The position numbers and the translations under genes were made by a program. From assembly GCA_005889075.1 (NCBI GenBank), contig VBDQ01000028.1, positions 1 through 44,743 of the forward strand: a DNA stretch of 44,743 bases, written 5' to 3'. Position 1 is the first letter of the stretch; every line of letters begins with the position of its first letter. Shown here piece by piece: positions 32,126 to 39,769 of the stretch. The notes beneath the pieces are model-generated. The model saw nothing but the letters and a program-made list of their open reading frames with translations. It did no database searches and was not told where the DNA came from. This DNA comes from Chloroflexota bacterium. GTDB taxonomy: Bacteria; Chloroflexota; Limnocylindria; P2-11E.

Positions 32126-32321
32126 TGGCTCGTGGCGGCGGAGCGGGTCCTGTCTCGGGGTCGGGGGCCGCGCCCTCGCGCACCCTGGCCGCTGGCCGCC
32201 GCCCGCGCGTGTCGCGGCGTCACGATCTGGGCGGCGGCCGCGGTCCCAGGGGACCCGCGCTCGCACGCGACCCCGCTCCCCCGTGCCACCCGCTCCGCCG
32301 CAAGCGGTATGTATGCCGGTC
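32126..32321. other. Noncoding spacer upstream of ubiX
   Basis: A very GC-rich spacer of 196 bp, the only sizeable break in the GntR-to-aldolase gene run. I see no gene, no clear promoter and no palindrome of the FadR type. It may carry an internal promoter or simply be a leader. Confidence 0.4.
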
Positions 32322-32870
32322 TCAGGTCGGGTAGCCCTCGGGCGCTTCTTCGGATGTCCAATGGCCCATGCGCATGTACCGACGCCGATAGCGAAGCAGA
32401 GCATCGAACTTGCGATCGTTGACGACCGAGCCAATGAGCTCGCCGACGAAGAGGATGTGGTCGCCGGTAGGTCGCTCGTCGATGACGCGGCACCAGAGCA
32501 TCGCGATGCTGCCGTCGACCGCTGGCGTCTTCGTGAACGGCTGCGTCGCGACCGGGATGTTCAGCGCGGCGAACTTATCCGCACCGTCGGCTGACCGGCC
32601 GGCTGCCATCGCGAGCTCCTGCTGGGCGTCGTGCAGCAGCGAGACGCTGAACTCGCGCGAGGCCTGGATGAGCCGGGTCGTGCGTGACCCGGGGTGCTGG
32701 GCGATCGCCACCATCGCCGGGCTGTGCGACACGTACATCACCGTGCCTGTCGAGCAAGACCGCTCATCGCCGTCCGCCGCACCGATGATCGCCACCGGAT
32801 GAGCAATCCGCGAGAGGACCAGCTTCGCCGCGGCGTAACGGTCGGTCTTCGACGAGGTCGCGGTGGTCAT
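32322..32870 (-). CDS. Flavin reductase-like domain protein
   Basis: A 182-residue protein of the flavin reductase-like (FMN-binding split barrel) family. Visible features are LSRIAHPVAIIGAADGD, CSTGTVMYVSHSPAMVAIAQ, REFSVSLLHDAQQELA and the C-terminal DHILFVGELIGS. Such proteins reduce free FMN or FAD with NAD(P)H for partner enzymes. ATG 32870 shares one base with the ubiD2 stop (TGATG); GTG 32873 is the alternative with a 4-bp overlap. Next to ubiX, a role in supplying reduced FMN for prenylation is attractive, since UbiX needs reduced flavin. A partner monooxygenase is not seen in the window. Confidence 0.85.
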   Translation of the reverse strand: MTTATSSKTDRYAAAKLVLSRIAHPVAIIGAADGDERSCSTGTVMYVSHSPAMVAIAQHPGSRTTRLIQASREFSVSLLHDAQQELAMAAGRSADGADKFAALNIPVATQPFTKTPAVDGSIAMLWCRVIDERPTGDHILFVGELIGSVVNDRKFDALLRYRRRYMRMGHWTSEEAPEGYPT

Positions 32871-34672
32871 CACGTGCCGTCGTCGCGGCGCACATCGCGC
32901 GGCGTTTCCTCGTCGTACCCGGGGCCACCTGGGCCGTGCTCGGCGGCGTCGCGGTCGACCGGGGTTCCCGGCACAGGATCCGTGCCGATGTACGCATCGG
33001 GCCGCGCGGCGCGAGTGTCGGCCAGCTTCACGCGACGCCGCGCCACCTTCTCACCGGTCTGGTAGTGCTCCCCGCGCAGCGCGAGGCGCGCTTCCTCTTC
33101 GAGGTCGTCGTCCCACTGACCGAGCGAGTACCCGTACCACGGTCGCTGGGGTCGGACCTTGGGCAGACCGAGCTCGTTCCAGATCTCGAGCGCCCGTTCC
33201 ATGTGCTCCTTCGTCGGCAGCGAGATCGGCGGCCACGGTTCCTTGAGACAGGCATTGATGAGCATCCCGCTGTCATCGGCGCGATCCCCGTGCCCGACGA
33301 CGTCGCGCCCCTCGGCCGCCTGCTCGATGCCGGTCCCGCGGAACGGGGGCGCATGACCCTTCTCGAGATGGCCGGTGATCTCGACGTCGAGCGCAGGCCG
33401 CGAGCGATAGCAGACGGCCCACCAGAGCGAGGTCGCGTCCTCGGGGTCGATGTCCTCATCGACGGCGACGCAGATCTTCCCCACTCCCTGGTTGAACGAC
33501 GAGGCCGCGCGTAGCGCGCGCCAGACCTCGGCCTCGCGCGCGCCCTTCGCCATCTGGATCACGATGAGCTTGCGAAGGTTCGTCAGCGGCTCGTGCATGA
33601 CGACGCGCTTCACGCTCCGGATGTTGCAGGTCTGCCGCAGGTGCTGCGTGAAGATCGGCTCATACGCGACCTTCTTGATGACGCTCGACTCCGACGGGGT
33701 CACCTGGCTGATGAATGAGACCCAGATGGCGTCCTTTCGATGCGTGATCGCGGTGATCTCGAAGAACGGGTTCAGCTGGCGAGGATGCATGTACCCGTGC
33801 GATTCTCCGAACGGGCCCTCTTCCTCGAGCTCCTGCGTGTTGATGTATCCCTCGAAGACGACCTCTGCCTCGGCAGGGACCTCGAGGGGCACGGTCTTGC
33901 AGCGCACGAGACGGATCGGCTCCCCGGCGAGGCCACCCGCGATCGAGAGCTCGTCGATGCCGTACGGCACCTTCTGCACCGCCGCATAGGCGACGACCGG
34001 AGGACCGCCGATAACAAGCGCGGCGGGAAGGTGCTGGCCCTTGCTTCGCGCCTTCTGCCAGTGGATGTACACGTCCTGGCCGAGGCCCGACGGAAAGATG
34101 CCGATGCGCGTCGGGCTCTTGATCTGCCCGCGGTAGTTCCCCTGATTGCGGACGCCCGTCTCCGGGTCCTTGGTGAACCAGTGCGTGCACGTCGTGTAGG
34201 GCCCGTTGTCGAAACCCGGCGTGGAGATCGGGATCGGGAACTCGGCCGTCCCGCCGCGCTCGAGGAGGCCGTCGCCGGTGTGCACCTCTTCGTGCACCGG
34301 TCCGGTCTCGACGATCGTCGGCGCGATGCGGTTGGCGAGCGCGCTCTCCCAGCGCGACGCGATCTCGTCCGGGGCACAGCCGAGCCCGGGCGCGTAGACG
34401 TACTTCGACGCGGCGAGCACGCCGACGCCCACGCGGAACGGCGAGGCGCCCCCTTTCACCGTGCGTACGTTCTCGAACAGGAAGGCCCGCCAGTCCTCCT
34501 CGGGGAGCCCACCGCGGTACTGCCAGCGCACGAGCGGGTGGATCTCGCTCTCCGCGAGCATCGGCCGCCTCACGCGGACGAGCAATCCGGACCGGTCGAG
34601 CGCTTCGAGATGCTCGCGCAGGTCGGGGTAGCCGCGGCCGGTGCGCGCTCCGGGCTTTGTCGCGACGGCCAT
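32870..34672 (-). CDS. UbiD-family decarboxylase (UbiD2)
   Basis: A 600-residue UbiD protein, longer than the usual ~490-500 because of a polar C-terminal tail of about 80 residues. The full Arg-Glu-Glu set is present: N176-x4-R181 (NQGNYR) and E285-GPFG-E290. Flanking family segments such as LVIGGPPVVAYAA and DEDIDPEDATSLWWA are also clear. A prenylated-FMN-dependent decarboxylation of an unsaturated or aromatic acid is expected. ATG 34672 shares a base with the regulator stop (TGATG), and the flavin reductase start overlaps its stop. It therefore belongs to the unit regulator-ubiD2-reductase-ubiX-aldolase. Confidence 0.92.
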   Translation of the reverse strand: MAVATKPGARTGRGYPDLREHLEALDRSGLLVRVRRPMLAESEIHPLVRWQYRGGLPEEDWRAFLFENVRTVKGGASPFRVGVGVLAASKYVYAPGLGCAPDEIASRWESALANRIAPTIVETGPVHEEVHTGDGLLERGGTAEFPIPISTPGFDNGPYTTCTHWFTKDPETGVRNQGNYRGQIKSPTRIGIFPSGLGQDVYIHWQKARSKGQHLPAALVIGGPPVVAYAAVQKVPYGIDELSIAGGLAGEPIRLVRCKTVPLEVPAEAEVVFEGYINTQELEEEGPFGESHGYMHPRQLNPFFEITAITHRKDAIWVSFISQVTPSESSVIKKVAYEPIFTQHLRQTCNIRSVKRVVMHEPLTNLRKLIVIQMAKGAREAEVWRALRAASSFNQGVGKICVAVDEDIDPEDATSLWWAVCYRSRPALDVEITGHLEKGHAPPFRGTGIEQAAEGRDVVGHGDRADDSGMLINACLKEPWPPISLPTKEHMERALEIWNELGLPKVRPQRPWYGYSLGQWDDDLEEEARLALRGEHYQTGEKVARRRVKLADTRAARPDAYIGTDPVPGTPVDRDAAEHGPGGPGYDEETPRDVRRDDGT

Positions 34673-35433
34673 CAGCGCCGGCTCTCGCGCCGTATGAGGC
34701 GGTGCACGTTCCCCGTCGGTAGGCGCTCCTCCTCGCGCTCGGCCAGACGCTTGCGGAGGCGCTTCTCGAAGTCCTCGAGGTGCGTGACCATCAGCTCGCG
34801 CGCGCCTTCAGCGTCATGACGGCGGACCGCTTCGACGAGCTCCTCGTGGACCTTCTGCGTCTTCGTGACCGTGCTCGGGTTCCGCAGGTCGCGGAGAGCC
34901 GGGACGAGCAGCTCGCGGTATGCCGCGACCGTGGCGTAGAGGACTTCGTTGCCCGCGGCGCGGGCGAGCTCGACGTGGAAGTCCATGCTCGCCTCGGCGT
35001 GCGTGACGCTCTCGCGGATCACGGCGCGCCCCTGCTGCACGTTCTGCGCGAGACGCGACACGGCAGCCGCGTCGGCGCGCTGCGCGGCGAGCGCGGCGGT
35101 CGCGGCCTCGACGACCGTCCGAGCTTCGGCGAGCTCGGACAGCGTCATGCGCTTGAGGCGGATCATCGTCGAGATCGATTCGGCGACGCGATCGGTGTTC
35201 GCGTCGGCGACGAAAGCGCCGCCGGTCGCGCCGACCTTCACCCGGATGAGGCCACGCGCCTCGAGGACGCGCAGCGCATCGCGCACGGTGATGCGCGAGA
35301 CACCGAACTGCTCGGCGAGCTCGCGCTCCGACTGCAGCCGATCGCCGGGCGAGAGCTCCGCGGCGAAGATCGCGCGCTCGATCTGGGAGACGATCTCGCC
35401 GGAGGCGCGCGCCTGGTGGATGGGGGTGAACAC
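34672..35433 (-). CDS. FadR-subfamily GntR transcriptional regulator (FCD domain)
   Basis: A 253-residue regulator. The N-terminal winged helix (about 8-75) has IVSQIERAIFAAELSPGDRL, SERELAEQFGVSRITVRDAL and LEARGLIRV. The C-terminal all-helical FCD ligand domain (about 96-225) includes LAEARTVVEAATAALAA, SMDFHVELARAAGNEVLY and VHEELVEAVRRHDAEGA. Such proteins usually repress catabolic genes until an organic acid or its CoA ester binds. GTG 35433 lies just 8 bp after operator site B, so autoregulation is likely. No Shine-Dalgarno precedes it. The operator consensus found at four promoters here matches this subfamily. Confidence 0.9.
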   Translation of the reverse strand: MFTPIHQARASGEIVSQIERAIFAAELSPGDRLQSERELAEQFGVSRITVRDALRVLEARGLIRVKVGATGGAFVADANTDRVAESISTMIRLKRMTLSELAEARTVVEAATAALAAQRADAAAVSRLAQNVQQGRAVIRESVTHAEASMDFHVELARAAGNEVLYATVAAYRELLVPALRDLRNPSTVTKTQKVHEELVEAVRRHDAEGARELMVTHLEDFEKRLRKRLAEREEERLPTGNVHRLIRRESRR

Positions 35434-35440
35434 GCTGACC

Positions 35441-35457
35441 GAATGGTATGACCATTG
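35441..35457. promoter_or_regulatory. FadR-type operator, site B (regulator gene)
   Basis: AATGGT-ATG-ACCATT (35442-35456), a perfect 6+6 palindrome fitting TNGTNNNACNA, lies 8 bp before the regulator's GTG. Read on the minus strand, TACCAT could be the -10, with TTGTCC 18 bp upstream. Autorepression is expected. Confidence 0.85.
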
Positions 35458-35490
35458 AGGCCGCCGGGACAAACGCGTCCCGACGGCCTC
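35457..35490 (-). terminator. Hairpin terminator after the VOC gene
   Basis: GAGGCCGCCGGGA (35457-35469) pairs with TCCCGACGGCCTC (35478-35490) over 13 positions with one mismatch, around an 8-nt loop. It lies 17 bp after the VOC-protein stop and directly abuts operator site B. No long T tract follows. Confidence 0.65.
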
Positions 35491-35506
35491 TGTTGATCGC
35501 TGGCGA

Positions 35507-35899
35507 CTAGGCGCGAGCCTCGCGCGCCCCGGTCTCCATCTCCATCGTGACGCTCGGGTCGCTCTGGAAGAGCGAGAAGGCGTTGCCGTCCGGATCGGCG
35601 CACGCCGCGAAGTAACCCTGTGTTGGGATCGGTAGCTTCTCCCCGGCCTTGCCGCCGCTCTCCTTGACCTTGCGGAGCGTCGCGTCGATGTCGTCCGTGC
35701 CGAAGTACACGACGGGACTTTTCTGGTCGGACTGCATGGGGTTGATCGCCCCACCCGGCTCGACGCCGTCGATGACGTAGTACTCGATGCCCGGGATCTC
35801 GGAGTCCTTGTACTTCCAGCCAAAGAGCGAGGTGTAGAAGCTCTTCGCGCGCGCGGCGTCCTTGGTGTTGATCTCGAAGTGAACGATGCTTCCTGCCAT
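35507..35899 (-). CDS. VOC-family (glyoxalase/bleomycin-resistance-like) protein
   Basis: A 130-residue vicinal-oxygen-chelate fold protein: IVHFEINTKDAARAKSFYTSLFGWKY at the N-terminus, GGAINPMQ in the middle, then VVYFGTDDIDATLRKVKESGGK and GYFAACADPDGNAFSLFQ. Only the short VOC fold with likely dimer-formed sites is visible. The function ranges from metal-dependent lyase to binding protein and cannot be set. ATG 35899 has GGGGAGG 5 nt upstream. It ends before a hairpin terminator and has no visible FadR-type site of its own, so it may be a bystander in the island. Confidence 0.8.
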   Translation of the reverse strand: MAGSIVHFEINTKDAARAKSFYTSLFGWKYKDSEIPGIEYYVIDGVEPGGAINPMQSDQKSPVVYFGTDDIDATLRKVKESGGKAGEKLPIPTQGYFAACADPDGNAFSLFQSDPSVTMEMETGAREARA

Positions 35900-35991
35900 G
35901 GGTTCCTCCCCTGCGTTGTGGGTAGAGCCTAGTCGACGGCAACGATCTCGTCAGAGAATGCCGGGGAGGGTGGCCTGCGGTCGAGCGGACC

Positions 35992-36891
35992 CTAATTGGG
36001 TCGCGGTCGCCACGCCTCGAAGCGTTGCTCGAGCTTCTGAAGGGTGAAGGTCATCAGCATGCCGGTGCCGGCGATGATGAAGAGGCCCGCGAAGACTTTG
36101 GCACTCTGGAAGGTCGCGCCGGCCACGGCCATCATCTGACCTACGCCGAACTGCGCGGCGACGAGCTCGCCGACGATGACGCCGGTAAGTGCGTGCCCTA
36201 TTCCGAGCCGAAGGCCGGTGAGGATGAAGGGCACCGACCCGGGGAGCGCGATCGTGCGGAAGAGCTGGAGGTCGGAGGCGCCAAAGGACCGCGCGACCTT
36301 GATGAGGTTCGCATCGAGGTTGCGCACTCCGGCCGCGGTGTTGATGAGGATCGCGAAGATCGCGCCCAGGAAGACGACCGCGATCTTGGACTCGACGCCG
36401 ATCCCGAACCAGATGATGAAGAGCGGCAGCAGCACGATGCGTGGCGTCGCGTAGAGGAACGTGATGAACGGGTCGAGCGCATAGCGGAGCCGCTTGTACC
36501 AGCCGACGAGGAGTCCAAGGACGATGCCGAGTACGACCGCGGCGAGGTAGCCGGTCATGAGCTCCTGTCCGCTCACGGCCATGTCCTTCCAGATGCGACC
36601 GTCCTGCACGTAGGCCTGGAACGCCTTGAAGACGTCGAGCGGCGCCGGCAGGAAGAGCTGCGAAGGCGCGATGAACGTGATCGGGCCGAGTGAGACGCCA
36701 TCGGGCCAGGTCGTTCGCACGAAGCCGACGCCCTGCCACAGGATGAAGAAGATCACGACCGCAGCGAATCCGATCACCGTCGACTCGCTCAGGCCGCGGC
36801 GCTCGCGGGTCCGGCTCTCGGGGGGCGGCTGCACGAGCCACTCCGATTCGGCGGGCTGCGCGACCGTATCGAAGGGACCCTGGGTCGCCAT
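35992..36891 (-). CDS. NitT/TauT-type ABC transporter permease
   Basis: A 299-residue permease with about six hydrophobic segments after a polar N-terminus of about 38 residues. The cytoplasmic EAA loop is visible as ARSFGASDLQLFRTIALPGSVPFILTGLRLGIG, with the preceding ATPRIVLLPLFIIWFGIG typical of SsuC/TauC-like permeases. ATG 36891 shares a base with the ATPase stop (TGATG); GTG 36894 is an alternative. With the ATPase it forms the only translocation unit in the window, although three binding proteins are encoded nearby. Confidence 0.92.
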   Translation of the reverse strand: MATQGPFDTVAQPAESEWLVQPPPESRTRERRGLSESTVIGFAAVVIFFILWQGVGFVRTTWPDGVSLGPITFIAPSQLFLPAPLDVFKAFQAYVQDGRIWKDMAVSGQELMTGYLAAVVLGIVLGLLVGWYKRLRYALDPFITFLYATPRIVLLPLFIIWFGIGVESKIAVVFLGAIFAILINTAAGVRNLDANLIKVARSFGASDLQLFRTIALPGSVPFILTGLRLGIGHALTGVIVGELVAAQFGVGQMMAVAGATFQSAKVFAGLFIIAGTGMLMTFTLQKLEQRFEAWRPRPN

Positions 36892-37700
36892 CACGCAATC
36901 GCCTGGCCGCGCGATTCGGAACGGATTACTTCTTCGCGGATCGTCTCCCAGATCATCCGCTCGTAGTCGATGAACCGAGCGTCTCGCTTGAGCCGGAGAT
37001 CGCGCGGACGGGGCAGCTCGATCTTCACGTCCAGCTTGATCCGTCCGGGCCGTGCGGTGAAGACGATCACCCGGTCCGCGAGATACACGGCCTCGGTGAT
37101 GTCGTGTGTGATGAAGATCGCCGTCTTGCGGGTCGCTCCCCAGATGCGGAGGAGCTCCTGCTGCATCGTCTCGCGCGTCTGCGCGTCCAGCGCGGCGAAC
37201 GGCTCGTCGAGGAGCAGCACCTCGGGGTCCGTCGCGAGCGCGCGCGCGAGGTTCACGCGCTGCTGCATGCCGCCCGAGAGCTCGGATGGCCACGCGTCCG
37301 CGAAGCCCTGCAGGCCGACGAGGTCGATGAGGCGCGCGGCGGTCTCGCGGGATTCCCGGCCAGCGCGGTGTTGCATCTCGAGCCCGTAGACCACATTGCG
37401 CGTCACCGTGCGCCACGGCAGGAGACTCGGCTGCTGGAAGACCATCGCGCGGTCCGGACCAGGCGAGCTGATCTCGTTTCCGTCGAGGAGGAGCGAGCCG
37501 GACGCGATCGGAATGAGTCCGTCGACCGCATTGAGGAACGTGGTCTTGCCACAGCCCGAAGGGCCGACGATCGAGAGGAACTCGCCCTCGTCGACGCGGA
37601 GGTCGACACCGTCGACGGCGATCAAGTTGAGGCCGCTGCGTTGCCGCCGGTAGTGGATCGCTACGCGCCGTGCTTCGAGCTTTACTGCCGTCGCTCGCAT
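36891..37700 (-). CDS. NitT/TauT-type ABC transporter ATPase
   Basis: A 269-residue ATP-binding subunit: Walker A GPSGCGKT (46-53), Q-loop FQQPSLLPW, signature LSGGMQQR (141-148), Walker B VLLLDEP (161-167), and H-loop ITHDITEA. It powers the permease encoded next. ATG 37700 is preferred because a GGGGG run lies 4 nt upstream; ATG 37724 would add eight residues. It is divergent from ubiD3, and operator site C lies between the two starts, 38 bp from this one, so one site may control both directions. Confidence 0.93.
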   Translation of the reverse strand: MRATAVKLEARRVAIHYRRQRSGLNLIAVDGVDLRVDEGEFLSIVGPSGCGKTTFLNAVDGLIPIASGSLLLDGNEISSPGPDRAMVFQQPSLLPWRTVTRNVVYGLEMQHRAGRESRETAARLIDLVGLQGFADAWPSELSGGMQQRVNLARALATDPEVLLLDEPFAALDAQTRETMQQELLRIWGATRKTAIFITHDITEAVYLADRVIVFTARPGRIKLDVKIELPRPRDLRLKRDARFIDYERMIWETIREEVIRSESRGQAIA

Positions 37701-37738
37701 GTCGCCCCCACTGTGACGCAGCATTGCACGGGTGGTCC

Positions 37739-37753
37739 AATGGTATGATCATT
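37739..37753. promoter_or_regulatory. FadR-type operator, site C (divergent promoters)
   Basis: AATGGT-ATG-ATCATT is an almost perfect palindrome (one mismatch) and lies between the ABC-ATPase and ubiD3 genes. On the plus strand it contains TGGTATGAT, an extended -10-like element (TG-N-TATGAT), so repressor and polymerase would compete here. Confidence 0.8.
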
Positions 37754-37857
37754 CGCCGTCACGACGCCCTCGCGCTGGTGGTGTGATGCGCCAGCGACCG
37801 GTCGGTCGCATGGCCCGCGTACCGTTTGATGGACAAAGACGCCGGGGAGACGGAACG

Positions 37858-39336
37858 ATGGCCACCACGATTCCCACGAAGGTAAGTGTCCCGACCGATC
37901 TTCGCGATTGGCTGCGCCGCGTCGATGTGCTCGGCGAGCTGCAGACGGTGCGCGGCGCGAACACTGAAGAGGACATCGGCATGGCGACCGAGCTGCTCGG
38001 CCGCACACGGCCGTCGAAGGCAACGCTGTTCGACGAGATCAAAGGACATCCAAAAGGCTTCCGCGTGCTCTCGAATGGCCTCGGCTCCTTCGGGCGCGTC
38101 GCCGTCACGCTGGGGCTCGATCCGAGCGCATCGCCGCACGAGCTCGTGCGCCAGTGGCAGGAACGCGTGCGCAAAGGCATCCCGACGATCGCCGCCGAGG
38201 TCGTGAAGGACGGGCCCGTCTTCGAGAACGTGCTGCGCGGCGACCAGGTCGATTGCACGATCTTCCCGGCGCCGAAGTGGCATGAGTTCGACGGCGGCCG
38301 CTACCTCGGGACCGGCAGCTTCGACATCACCAAGGACCCCGAAGAGGGCTGGGTCAACCTCGGCACCTATCGGGTGATGGTCCACGACAAGACACGCCTC
38401 GGTTTCTACATCTCGCCCGGCAAGCACGGCCGGCAGCACCGCGACAAGTGGTTCGCGCGCAAGGAGCGCATGCCGCTCGCGTTCTGTCCGGGTGGCGATC
38501 CGCTGCTCTTCCTGGCGGCCTGCACCGAGATCCCGTACGGCACGACCGAATACGACTGGGCGGGCGGCGTGCGCGGTACGCCCTACCGCGTGGTGAAGGG
38601 TCCAGTCACCGGGCTACCGATCCCGGCCGACGCCGAGATCGTCATGGAAGGCTGGGTGGATCCCGAGGAGCGTGAGGTCGAGGGGCCGTTCGGCGAATGG
38701 ACGGGGTACTACGCGTCGGGGGAGCGCGCCGAGCCCGTATTCCGCGTCCAGGCGATCTATCACCGCAACGATCCCATCGTGCTCGCGTCGCCACCGAACG
38801 TACCGCCGGACGAGCAGTCCTTCTACCGCGCGTTCATGCGGAGCGCTCGGCTGCGCGGCGATATCGAGGCCGCCTCGATTCCCGGCATCGTCGGCGTGTG
38901 GTGCCACGAAGTCGGCGGTTCACGTCTCTTCAACGCGATCTCGATCCAGCAGCGCTACGCGGGCCATGCGCGCCAGGTCGGGCACGCGGCCGCGAGCGTT
39001 CACACCGGCGCCTATCTCGGGCGCTACACCGTCGTGGTCGACGACGATATCGACGTGATGGATCTCGAGCAGGTGCTCTGGGCCATGTGCACCCGCAGCG
39101 AGCCGGCTGAGTCGATCGACATCATTCCGCGGGCGTGGAGTGGGCCGCTCGATCCGCGGGTACATCCTGATCGCAAAGGCTTCAGCTCGCGCGCGATCAT
39201 CGACGCGACGCGACCGTGGGAGTGGCGCGACCGCTTCCCGGTCTCACAGCTGCCGACCCCCGAAACAAAGCGGCGCGCGCTCGAGCGGTGGGGCTGGCTC
39301 GTCGGCAAAGGAGAAAAGCCAAAGGACTTGCCATGA
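37858..39336 (+). CDS. UbiD-family decarboxylase (UbiD3)
   Basis: A 492-residue UbiD protein of normal length. The catalytic set is complete: N167-x4-R172 in VNLGTYRVMVHDKTRLG and E275-GPFG-E280 in EVEGPFGEWTGYYAS. Other family segments are PAPKWHEFDGGRYLGTG and DDDIDVMDLEQVLWAM. It is expected to bind prenylated FMN and decarboxylate an aromatic or alpha,beta-unsaturated acid. ATG 37858 has GGGGAG 8 nt upstream. The leader from site C is about 100 nt and contains a small GCGACC/GGTCGC hairpin. It is transcribed opposite to the other two ubiD genes. Confidence 0.93.
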   Translation: MATTIPTKVSVPTDLRDWLRRVDVLGELQTVRGANTEEDIGMATELLGRTRPSKATLFDEIKGHPKGFRVLSNGLGSFGRVAVTLGLDPSASPHELVRQWQERVRKGIPTIAAEVVKDGPVFENVLRGDQVDCTIFPAPKWHEFDGGRYLGTGSFDITKDPEEGWVNLGTYRVMVHDKTRLGFYISPGKHGRQHRDKWFARKERMPLAFCPGGDPLLFLAACTEIPYGTTEYDWAGGVRGTPYRVVKGPVTGLPIPADAEIVMEGWVDPEEREVEGPFGEWTGYYASGERAEPVFRVQAIYHRNDPIVLASPPNVPPDEQSFYRAFMRSARLRGDIEAASIPGIVGVWCHEVGGSRLFNAISIQQRYAGHARQVGHAAASVHTGAYLGRYTVVVDDDIDVMDLEQVLWAMCTRSEPAESIDIIPRAWSGPLDPRVHPDRKGFSSRAIIDATRPWEWRDRFPVSQLPTPETKRRALERWGWLVGKGEKPKDLP

Positions 39337-39337
39337 A

Positions 39338-39364
39338 GCCCGCGATCCTTCTGGTAACGCGGGC
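39338..39364 (+). terminator. Hairpin after ubiD3
   Basis: GCCCGCG (39338-39344) pairs perfectly with CGCGGGC (39358-39364) around a 13-nt loop, starting 1 bp after the ubiD3 stop. There is no T tract, so it may be a weak terminator or an mRNA-protecting stem. Confidence 0.45.
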
Positions 39365-39398
39365 GTAACTGGCACGCCCTGAGCCATTCTTCGCTGGT

Positions 39399-39689
39399 AT
39401 GAGCACCGTGATCCACGAGTTCACCGCGGAGGTCGCTGACCCCGACGGGCACGTCTACCTCGCGCGCGCGCTGGGACGTGCGCGCAAGAGCGGCACGTGG
39501 GAGGGCTGGCTCGAGTTTCGACCACGCAGTGGCGGCGGCCTGCCTCGTCGCACCGCCGTCGAGACGACGCAGCCAAACCTCGAAGCGCTGCGCTACTGGG
39601 CCAGCGGATTGGAGCCGGTCTATCTCGAGGGTGCGCTCGAGCGGGCCATCGCGGGCCGGCGTTCCGACTCGGCCACGTCGTCGAGATAA
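39399..39689 (+). CDS. Small conserved protein of unknown function
   Basis: A 96-residue soluble protein. It shows an organised pattern rather than a random frame: beta-like start VIHEFTAEVADPDGHVYLARALGRARKSGTWEGWLEF, then RRTAVETTQPNLEALRYWASGLEPVYLEGALERA. I recall similar small proteins in many soil bacteria but no assigned function. It sits between ubiD3 and operator site D on the plus strand. No Shine-Dalgarno precedes ATG 39399. Whether it belongs to the regulon is unclear. Confidence 0.65.
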   Translation: MSTVIHEFTAEVADPDGHVYLARALGRARKSGTWEGWLEFRPRSGGGLPRRTAVETTQPNLEALRYWASGLEPVYLEGALERAIAGRRSDSATSSR

Positions 39690-39710
39690 GAGTGATCTGC
39701 GCGAGTCTTC

Positions 39711-39727
39711 GAATGGTATAACCTTTG
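39711..39727. promoter_or_regulatory. FadR-type operator, site D
   Basis: AATGGT-ATA-ACCTTT (39712-39726) matches the other sites with one half-site mismatch; its core TGGTATAACCT fits TNGTNNNACNA at all but the last fixed base. It contains TGGTATAAC, an extended -10-like element. It lies 43 bp upstream of SBP2. Confidence 0.7.
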
Positions 39728-39769
39728 GCCGCCGTCGCCGGCGTCGATTGGCGGCGTGGAGGTGGGCTC

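Noticed and set aside
32126-32434. N-terminal extension of ubiX in the open frame
   Set aside because: The residues are Arg/Pro/Gly-rich noise. UbiX homology begins at ATG 32125, as the motif spacing shows.
36891-37000. Possible separate gene in the alternative frame 35951-36898
   Set aside because: It shadows the permease, which has the EAA loop and membrane segments in the accepted frame.
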